Assembly (NCBI GenBank): GCA_023460615.1
Contig: JAEWPL010000307.1
Coordinates: forward strand, 1-8,132
Direction of reading: 5' to 3'
Length of the DNA stretch: 8,132 bases
DNA from: Pseudomonadota bacterium
GTDB taxonomy: Bacteria; Pseudomonadota; Gammaproteobacteria; Enterobacterales; Succinivibrionaceae
Shown here piece by piece: positions 1 to 5,218 of this stretch. Within the stretch, counting starts at the first letter, position 1, and every line of letters begins with the position of its first letter. The notes below the pieces were generated by a model. That model searched no databases, was not told the DNA's origin, and was given only the letters and a program-made list of their open reading frames with translations. Position numbers and translations under genes: made by a program.

Positions 1-284
1 TCGTAGCAGAAGGTAATGACGATAAAGCTTTATACTCTATTGGTCTTAAAGCTATTCAAGAAACCTGGATCACCACATGTCCAACACTTCCATATGAGTG
101 TACTTGCAAAATTCGTTATCGTCAGCCTGATGTTGCATGTACCATTTACCGTGAAGATGACGGTAATTTAAGAGTGATGTTTAAAAATCCTGTAGCAGCT
201 GTAGCTCCAGGTCAGTCTGTAGTATTTTATCAAGGACTTGATTGCCTAGGTGGCGCAGTAATTGATAAACATATTAAAGAATAA
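1..284 (+). CDS. mnmA: tRNA-specific 2-thiouridylase MnmA, C-terminal part (5' end outside window)
   Basis: This is the 3' end of a gene entering from the left. The reading frame starts at base 3 and gives 93 residues before the TAA at 282-284. MnmA (TrmU) is a cytoplasmic ATP-dependent enzyme that puts sulfur on C2 of the wobble uridine of tRNA-Lys, -Glu and -Gln, receiving sulfur through the IscS/Tus relay in enterics. The visible part corresponds to the C-terminal beta-barrel domain. It contains KIRYRQPD followed by NPVAAVAPGQSVVFYQG and CLGG, which closely match my recollection of the E. coli C-terminus (KTRYRQTD, EPVAAVTPGQSAVFYNG, CLGG). The PP-loop and catalytic cysteines lie outside the window and cannot be checked. 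The following hflD and purB genes reproduce the E. coli order, which supports the call. Confidence 0.95.
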   Translation, partial: VAEGNDDKALYSIGLKAIQETWITTCPTLPYECTCKIRYRQPDVACTIYREDDGNLRVMFKNPVAAVAPGQSVVFYQGLDCLGGAVIDKHIKE

Positions 285-293
285 GGTAAAGTT

Positions 294-941
294 ATGGCAG
301 ATATTAAATCAGAAGCTATTGCGCTTTCAGCTTTATTTCAATGCTGTACTCAAATTTATCGTATTGCAAACACAGGTTACTATGATGATGCAGCCTTAGC
401 TTGCGTATTAAGAGCTGTATTAGTAACTAATCCTAAAACAGTTGAGGATATCTACCCACAAGATAAATTAAAGGTAGGTTTTGCTCAATTGTCAGATTGC
501 TTTGGCAAATCCATCAATCCTAAAACTATGGAAAATATTGAAATTACTAAGATGGCATTAAAAGTAATTTCACTTACTATTACTCTTTTAAAGAATAATA
601 AAGTTTTAAATCGTCTATCCGACGAGATTGATGAGTTAAGTAAGACTATTCCTGAGCAATATGAGAATTTTTTTGAAGGTTCACCTGAAGTTGTAAATCA
701 ACAGTCTACTATCAGATTATTTGGTACTTTATACAAATCTATCATTAGCCCAAATTTTCCAAAGCTACTAATCTGTGGCAAGGAAAGTTGCTTGAGCGTA
801 GTTGAGAACCAAGAAAAAATTAGAGCTTTGTTGCTTTGCGCTATTCGTGCCGTCATTTTATGGCGTCAGGTAGGTGGCAGACGAAGATATCTATTCTTCA
901 GACGTGCCCAAATCGTCGAATATGCTAAGGCACATAGTTAA
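294..941 (+). CDS. hflD: HflD family protein (high frequency lysogenization protein, YcfC)
   Basis: This 215-residue protein is close to the usual family length of about 210. HflD is a mostly helical, peripherally membrane-associated protein. In E. coli it was found as a factor that binds phage lambda CII and affects lysogenization; its normal cellular role is unclear. The N-terminal part is divergent, but the C-terminal core at residues 175-204 (KIRALLLCAIRAVILW, then RQVGG and a basic FFRR stretch) lines up with the E. coli core KVRATLLAGIRAAVLWHQVGG. Position between mnmA and purB is the classic gammaproteobacterial arrangement and makes the identity firm. The ATG at 294 has an AAGG ribosome site at 283-286 that overlaps the mnmA stop codon, so the two genes are probably translationally close-coupled. 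The C-terminus is short and basic (FFRRAQIVEYAKAHS), with no extra domain. Confidence 0.93.
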   Translation: MADIKSEAIALSALFQCCTQIYRIANTGYYDDAALACVLRAVLVTNPKTVEDIYPQDKLKVGFAQLSDCFGKSINPKTMENIEITKMALKVISLTITLLKNNKVLNRLSDEIDELSKTIPEQYENFFEGSPEVVNQQSTIRLFGTLYKSIISPNFPKLLICGKESCLSVVENQEKIRALLLCAIRAVILWRQVGGRRRYLFFRRAQIVEYAKAHS

Positions 942-960
942 ACCTATTCATTTTACTAAT

Positions 961-967
961 AGAGGAT
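961..967 (+). promoter_or_regulatory. Ribosome binding site of purB
   Basis: The AGAGGAT element lies 4 bases before the ATG at 972 and fixes that start. It is a purine-rich Shine-Dalgarno stretch in the 30-base hflD-purB gap. No promoter or terminator is evident in the gap, so purB is probably co-transcribed with hflD. Confidence 0.75.
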
Positions 968-971
968 CAAA

Positions 972-2339
972 ATGGAATTATCAGCATTAACTGCTATTTC
1001 ACCACTTGATGGTCGTTATGGCTCAAAGACACAAGAACTTCGTCCTATATTCTCAGAATATGGTCTAATGCGTTTTCGTGTTCAAGTAGAATTAACTTGG
1101 CTTAAGCACTTAGCTGCTTGTGAGCAGATCAAGGAAGTTCCACCTTTCAGCGCTAAAACCATCGAGTTTATCGACAGCATTATTAACAACTTCTCAGAAG
1201 AAGATGCTTTAGACATCAAAAAGCGTGAAGCTGTTACTAATCACGACGTTAAGGCTGTGGAATACTTTTTAAAGGATAAAACCGCCTCTAATGAAGAAAT
1301 TGCAAAGGTTCGTGAATTCATTCACTTTGCATGTACTTCAGAGGATATCAATAACAACTCTCACGCTTTAATGCTTAAAGAAGCTCGTGAGGAAGTGTTA
1401 CTACCTGTTATTGATGAAATCATTGAGAAGATCACTGAGCTTGCTCACAAGTATGCAGATGTACCATTACTTGCTCGTACCCACGGTCAGCCAGCTTCAC
1501 CTACTACTATCGGTAAGGAAATGGCTAACGTTGTATACCGTATGAAGAGACAAAGAAAGCAAATTGCTGAGGTTGAAATCATGGGTAAAATCAACGGTGC
1601 TGTAGGTAACTTCAACGCTCACTTAGTTGCTTACCCTGATGTAGATTGGTATGCTTTCTCTAAGGCTTTTGAAGAAGATTTAGGTCTAACCTTCAATCCA
1701 TACACCACTCAGATTGAGCCTCACGATTACATCGCTGAGTTATTTGCTGCAGTTGACAGATTCAACACTATCTTAATTGACTTTGATAGAGATATCTGGG
1801 GTTACATTTCAAACGGCGTATTCACTCAAAAGACTATCGCTGGTGAAATCGGCTCATCAACCATGCCTCACAAGGTAAATCCTATCGACTTTGAGAACTC
1901 AGAAGGTAACTTAGGTATTGCTAATGCTCTATTTGTTCACTTAGGCAATAAATTACCTATCTCAAGATTCCAACGCGATTTAACTGATTCAACCGTACTA
2001 CGTAACTTAGGTGTTGCTTTTGGTTACTCAATCCTAGCTTACAAGTCAACCTTAAAGGGTATTTCTAAGCTACAGGCTAACGTAGAGCACACTGCAGTTG
2101 AATTAGACAATAACTGGGAAGTTTTAGCTGAGCCTTACCAGACTGTAATGCGTCGTTATGGCATTGAGAATCCATACGAGAAGTTAAAAGCATTAACTCG
2201 TGGTCAAAGAGTAACTAAGGAGATCATGGAGAACTTCTTAGAGTCTTTAGAGATGCCTGAAGAAGCAAAAGCTTTACTTCGTGGCTTAACTCCAGCAACC
2301 TACATTGGTAGAGCTGTGAAGTTTGCAAAAGACATCTAA
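972..2339 (+). CDS. purB: Adenylosuccinate lyase PurB
   Basis: PurB catalyses two fumarate-releasing steps of purine synthesis in the cytoplasm: SAICAR to AICAR, and adenylosuccinate to AMP. The 455-residue protein is one residue shorter than E. coli PurB (456) and appears collinear with it. The fumarase/aspartase superfamily signature GSSTMPHKVNP is at residues 294-304. The serine in the mobile loop that acts as general base in E. coli (Ser295) is present at 295, and the catalytic histidine (His171) is present in ARTHGQPASPTT. The substrate-binding TNHDVKAVE is at residues 89-97 and TSEDINNNSH at 122-131. No key residue is missing. The start is supported by AGAGGAT upstream and by the N-terminus MELSALTAISPLDGRYG, typical of the family. 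It is the last gene of the mnmA-hflD-purB cluster and is followed by a strong terminator. Confidence 0.99.
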   Translation: MELSALTAISPLDGRYGSKTQELRPIFSEYGLMRFRVQVELTWLKHLAACEQIKEVPPFSAKTIEFIDSIINNFSEEDALDIKKREAVTNHDVKAVEYFLKDKTASNEEIAKVREFIHFACTSEDINNNSHALMLKEAREEVLLPVIDEIIEKITELAHKYADVPLLARTHGQPASPTTIGKEMANVVYRMKRQRKQIAEVEIMGKINGAVGNFNAHLVAYPDVDWYAFSKAFEEDLGLTFNPYTTQIEPHDYIAELFAAVDRFNTILIDFDRDIWGYISNGVFTQKTIAGEIGSSTMPHKVNPIDFENSEGNLGIANALFVHLGNKLPISRFQRDLTDSTVLRNLGVAFGYSILAYKSTLKGISKLQANVEHTAVELDNNWEVLAEPYQTVMRRYGIENPYEKLKALTRGQRVTKEIMENFLESLEMPEEAKALLRGLTPATYIGRAVKFAKDI

Positions 2340-2357
2340 TCAAAGTTAGATAAAATT

Positions 2358-2386
2358 AGGGGAGCAATAGCTCCCCTTTATTTTTT
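2358..2386 (+). terminator. Rho-independent terminator of purB, probably also serving kdsA
   Basis: A perfect 8-bp stem AGGGGAGC/GCTCCCCT (2358-2365 with 2370-2377) has a 4-base AATA loop and is followed by TTTATTTTTT. It begins 19 bases after the purB stop. Read from the minus strand the same hairpin is followed by AATTTTATC, a weaker U-rich run, and lies 20 bases after the kdsA stop. It therefore probably ends transcription from both convergent genes, more efficiently for purB. Confidence 0.92.
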
Positions 2387-2397
2387 CATTTTCAAAA

Positions 2398-3252
2398 TTA
2401 GTTTGAAGTGTCTAGTGGCTCAAATGACTTTACTAACTCGTCAATTGCCTTACACTGCTTTAAGAATGGCTCTAGCTTATCTAATGGTAAAGCTGATGGA
2501 CCATCGCACTTAGCTTCATTTGGATTTGGGTGAGCTTCTAGGAAGAGTCCACCAATACCTACAGCAAGACCTGCTCTTGCCAAATCAGCAACTTGAGCTC
2601 GACGTCCACCAGAGGCTGCACCACCACTGTCACGACATTGTAGGGAGTGGGTAACATCAAAGATGATAGGATAGCCACCGCATACTTGCTTCATAACACC
2701 AAAACCAAGCATGTCCACAACTAAGTTGTCATAACCAAAGTTAGCTCCGCGCTCACAAAGTAATAAATTACTATTACCGCATTCTTCAAATTTACGAGTT
2801 ACATTTGCCATCTGAGATGGAGATAGGAACTGTGGTTTTTTGATATTTACAACTTTACCAGTCTTAGCAATAGCGCTTACAAGATCTGTTTGTCTTGCTA
2901 AGAAAGCTGGAATTTGAAGTACATCAGCAACTTTAGCAACTTCACTTGCCTGCTCTTTTTCGTGTACATCAGTAATAATTGGTACATTAAAAGTAGACTT
3001 AACCTCAGCTAAGATCTTTAAACCTTCTTCTAGACCAGGACCACGGTAGGAGAAGATTGAGGAGCGATTAGCTTTATCAAAACTTGCCTTAAATACATAA
3101 GGAATATTTAACTTTTGTGTTACCTCGACATATTTCTCGCAGATCTTTAAAGCTAAATCTCTGCTTTCAAGCACATTCATACCACCAAATAATACAAATG
3201 GTAGTTGATTACTAATCTTAATCTTGCCTAAGTTAATGGTTTTATCTGACAT
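2398..3252 (-). CDS. kdsA: 3-deoxy-8-phosphooctulonate synthase (KDO-8-phosphate synthase)
   Basis: KdsA condenses phosphoenolpyruvate with D-arabinose 5-phosphate to Kdo-8-phosphate, the first committed step of Kdo synthesis for the LPS inner core, in the cytoplasm. At 284 residues it equals the E. coli length and numbering. Visible conserved blocks are FGGMNVLESRD (22-32), FKASFDKANRSS (54-65), ITDVHEKEQA (from about 93), PAFLARQTDLV (115-125), KKPQFLSP, ERGANFGYDNLVVDMLGFG, DVTHSLQCRD (199-208), ASGGRRAQ and EAHPNPNEAKCDGPSALPL. Asparagine at position 26, where metal-dependent family members carry cysteine, places it in the metal-independent class, like the E. coli enzyme. The start at 3252 matches the family N-terminus and has GAGGA at 3259-3263 ahead of it. 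In E. coli kdsA sits at the end of the hemA-prfA-prmC cluster. Here it stands alone with its own promoter, between a chemoreceptor gene and convergent purB. Confidence 0.99.
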   Translation of the reverse strand: MSDKTINLGKIKISNQLPFVLFGGMNVLESRDLALKICEKYVEVTQKLNIPYVFKASFDKANRSSIFSYRGPGLEEGLKILAEVKSTFNVPIITDVHEKEQASEVAKVADVLQIPAFLARQTDLVSAIAKTGKVVNIKKPQFLSPSQMANVTRKFEECGNSNLLLCERGANFGYDNLVVDMLGFGVMKQVCGGYPIIFDVTHSLQCRDSGGAASGGRRAQVADLARAGLAVGIGGLFLEAHPNPNEAKCDGPSALPLDKLEPFLKQCKAIDELVKSFEPLDTSN

Positions 3253-3278
3253 ACTAAATCCTCAAAATTGACCTTTGC

Positions 3279-3309
3279 ATTATATAAGATCTTTAAAGAA
3301 CTTTGATAA
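3279..3309 (-). promoter_or_regulatory. Candidate sigma-70 promoter of kdsA
   Basis: On the minus strand a perfect -10 hexamer TATAAT lies at 3279-3284, with a weak -35 candidate TTATCA at 3304-3309 (4 of 6 matches, 19-base spacer). Transcription would start near 3272, leaving a leader of about 20 bases that contains the GAGGA ribosome site (3259-3263). The promoter sits between the terminator of the upstream chemoreceptor gene and the kdsA start, so independent transcription of kdsA makes sense. The -10 is convincing; the -35 is not. Confidence 0.6.
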
Positions 3310-3316
3310 AGTCCAT

Positions 3317-3345
3317 AAAAAAAGGTGCCATAATGGCACCTTTTT
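3317..3345 (-). terminator. Rho-independent terminator of the chemoreceptor gene
   Basis: A 7-bp GGTGCCA/TGGCACC stem (3324-3330 with 3334-3340) has a 3-base loop, and flanking A and T runs extend the pairing by up to five A-T pairs. In the minus-strand direction it is followed by seven U (3323-3317). It starts about 15 bases after the chemoreceptor stop. The T run at 3341-3345 also gives it terminator shape on the plus strand. It separates the chemoreceptor transcript from kdsA. Confidence 0.9.
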
Positions 3346-3359
3346 CATAAGAATTATGA

Positions 3360-4973
3360 TTAAACTCTGATCTTCTCTACTAAGGAAGAGAGATCACTTA
3401 CAGACTGTGTTGCCTTGTTAATAACACCATGGGTATGATCAACCTCGGTTGCAAAACCTTGAGCAGCTGCTGTAATGTTCTGCATGTTAGAAGAAATCTC
3501 AGAGGTTGCTGCTGTTTGTTGCTCTGCTGCAGTTGCAATTTGACCAATCTGAGCATTTACAATATCCACCTTTTGGATAATACCGTTTAATAAATCCTCA
3601 ATGGTAGATGCGTTCTCAGCTAACTCATGCATTGACTCAACAGAATGTCCCATTGAAACATTAGCGTTATTAGCCTCTTCCTGAACTTGAGTTACCATAG
3701 CGGTGATCTCTTGTGTAGATTTAGAGGTACGAGATGCTAGTGCACGAACTTCGTCTGCTACCACCGCAAAGCCCTTACCAGCTTCACCAGCACGAGCTGC
3801 TTCAATAGCTGCGTTTAATGCAAGTAAGTTAGTTTGAGAGGCAATCTCATCAATAGTTTGCACAATAGCACCAATCTTTTGAGCTGTTTGTGATAACTCT
3901 TGAATTTGATGTGCGTCTTGATTTGACTTGTCCACCTGCATCTTAATTGCATCAATGGTAGTACGAACCTTTTGCACACCGTCATGGGTAGTACGGTTAG
4001 AGTCGTCAGCATTGATAGCTGCTTCATGGCAGTTTTTGGCAATATCTGCAGTAGTTGAAACCATCTCATCGGCTGCAGCTGCTACAGTTAAAGCACGGTT
4101 TTCTGTTGCACGAGCTGATTCAGAAATAGCAGCTGAGGAGTTATTAATATCAGTAAAGTTTTGGTTTAATCTGCCTTCTGCTGATTTAATTGCACCAACA
4201 ATACCTTGCCACTCCACACGCATAGACTCTAAAGACTGTAATAACTTACCAAATTCGTCATTTGAATCAGCGTGAGCTGCAATGGTTAAATCTCCCTTTG
4301 CAATATTTGTAGTTACTAGTAAAGCTTTTCTAATTTGAGCTGTGAAATAGCTTGCTAAGAAGTAACTTACGAATAAAGATAGTACTACTACAGCGATAGT
4401 TACAAAAGCTACAGCAACTAGTGGTACATTAGAGTTTAACTTCTGAAGATCGTCCATAATGTAGTTCAATTTTGCATTATTGATTTGATCTACACAAATA
4501 GATGCATTGATGAACTTAGGATAAATCTCCACAGTATAGATACCACGAGCCATTGGCTGAAAGTTTCTATCTAAAACAGGAAGTAAATGATTCTTATATG
4601 AATCAATAGCTGCATCGATATCTGCATTTAAAGTTTTTGCAGTCTCAGAGTTATCGCGAGCTAAAATCTTTTTAGCTTCGCTTTGCATATGATTTAAACT
4701 CCGCTCTACAGCGGATTTATTTGCTTCGTTGTAGGTACGAATATTTGATACGAAGTTGAAGATAATATCGTTGGTTTTTGTAATTTCTTTACGAAGCTCT
4801 GCATTTGGGTGATACTCACCTAGCAAGATTTCATCTGCATGAGACACAGATACTTTGATGCTTGAAAGATTAAAACCAGATACAACTGAAATGACTAAGG
4901 TTAGTACAATAACAGTTACGAATGCCGTTAGTAACTTAGCTTTAACAGCTAAATTTGAGAACCAAGATCCCAT
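3360..4973 (-). CDS. Methyl-accepting chemotaxis protein
   Basis: This 537-residue transmembrane chemoreceptor signals through CheA/CheW to steer flagellar motility. Domain order: short cytoplasmic N-terminus; TM1 at about 13-35; periplasmic sensor at about 36-183, mostly helical and compatible with a four-helix-bundle ligand domain; TM2 at about 184-208; HAMP at about 209-262; then the long coiled-coil signalling domain. The highly conserved hairpin tip is at about 376-413 (EIASQTNLLALNAAIEAARAG, then GFAVVADEVRALA), which binds CheA and CheW. Gln/Glu/Ala-rich helices on both sides are typical adaptation segments, though individual methylation sites cannot be assigned. The C-terminus ends at EKIRV without the NWETF-type pentapeptide that tethers CheR in Tsr and Tar. 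The ligand cannot be predicted. The ATG at 4973 gives a standard MCP N-terminus, but its ribosome site is weak (GGGA at 4984-4987). No che or flagellar genes are adjacent. A sigma-28-type promoter lies upstream. Confidence 0.97.
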   Translation of the reverse strand: MGSWFSNLAVKAKLLTAFVTVIVLTLVISVVSGFNLSSIKVSVSHADEILLGEYHPNAELRKEITKTNDIIFNFVSNIRTYNEANKSAVERSLNHMQSEAKKILARDNSETAKTLNADIDAAIDSYKNHLLPVLDRNFQPMARGIYTVEIYPKFINASICVDQINNAKLNYIMDDLQKLNSNVPLVAVAFVTIAVVVLSLFVSYFLASYFTAQIRKALLVTTNIAKGDLTIAAHADSNDEFGKLLQSLESMRVEWQGIVGAIKSAEGRLNQNFTDINNSSAAISESARATENRALTVAAAADEMVSTTADIAKNCHEAAINADDSNRTTHDGVQKVRTTIDAIKMQVDKSNQDAHQIQELSQTAQKIGAIVQTIDEIASQTNLLALNAAIEAARAGEAGKGFAVVADEVRALASRTSKSTQEITAMVTQVQEEANNANVSMGHSVESMHELAENASTIEDLLNGIIQKVDIVNAQIGQIATAAEQQTAATSEISSNMQNITAAAQGFATEVDHTHGVINKATQSVSDLSSLVEKIRV

Positions 4974-5025
4974 ATTTAATTCATCCCAAAATATTTATCT
5001 TACAAAAGATTAATTAGCTATACAT

Positions 5026-5053
5026 GCTTTGTGTATTTCCAAAGCTTTGTGTA
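5026..5053 (-). repeat. 10-bp direct repeat at the chemoreceptor start region
   Basis: GCTTTGTGTA occurs at 5026-5035 and again at 5044-5053 (plus-strand orientation), an 18-base start-to-start spacing. The right copy begins immediately downstream of the sigma-28 -10 box and spans the expected transcription start near 5048. The left copy lies in the 5' leader. This could be a paired binding site for a regulator or an RNA leader element; chance in AT-rich DNA is also possible. Confidence 0.45.
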
Positions 5054-5054
5054 A

Positions 5055-5081
5055 TTATCGGATAGAATTAGAAAAACTCTA
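5055..5081 (-). promoter_or_regulatory. Sigma-28 (FliA) class promoter for the chemoreceptor
   Basis: On the minus strand, TAGAGTTT (5081-5074) is followed by 11 bases and TCCGATAA (5062-5055). The enterobacterial FliA consensus is TAAAGTTT-N11-GCCGATAA, so 14 of 16 positions match with the exact spacing. The expected start is near 5048, giving a leader of about 75 bases before the ATG at 4973. This places the receptor in the late flagellar regulon, as is usual for chemoreceptors of flagellated gammaproteobacteria. Confidence 0.85.
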
Positions 5082-5167
5082 AGAAAAATAAGCTGAATCT
5101 ATGACTTAATTCAAACTAATTAGCTTAATTATGGAGAAAAATAAAAGGTAGGATAAATTTTGTAATC

Positions 5168-5206
5168 AACGCAGAAAACCTATCTATTTTCTAAGTTTTC
5201 TGCGTT
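5168..5206 (-). terminator. Hairpin downstream of the phosphate transporter, candidate terminator
   Basis: A perfect 12-bp inverted repeat AACGCAGAAAAC/GTTTTCTGCGTT (5168-5179 with 5195-5206) with a 15-base loop begins 13 bases past the transporter stop. In the transporter's direction it is followed only by GATTACAAAATTT, a poor U-tract. The better T run (5205-5208) lies on the plus-strand side. It probably contributes to transcript end formation or 3' stability, but it is not a textbook terminator. Confidence 0.6.
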
Positions 5207-5218
5207 TTCAACTAAGGC

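Noticed and set aside
942..971. Possible separate promoter or PurR operator for purB
   Set aside because: The 30-base gap is too short and contains only a ribosome site; no PurR-like palindrome is visible.
3815..4275. Open frames of 84 codons (minus) and 115 codons (plus) overlapping the chemoreceptor
   Set aside because: Both overlap the highly conserved signalling domain in other frames, lack ribosome sites and encode no recognisable motif.
5009..5135. Two TAATTAGCT-like segments in the region between chemoreceptor and transporter
   Set aside because: Short AT-rich words recur by chance in this composition, and the two copies are about 100 bases apart with no symmetry to a promoter.
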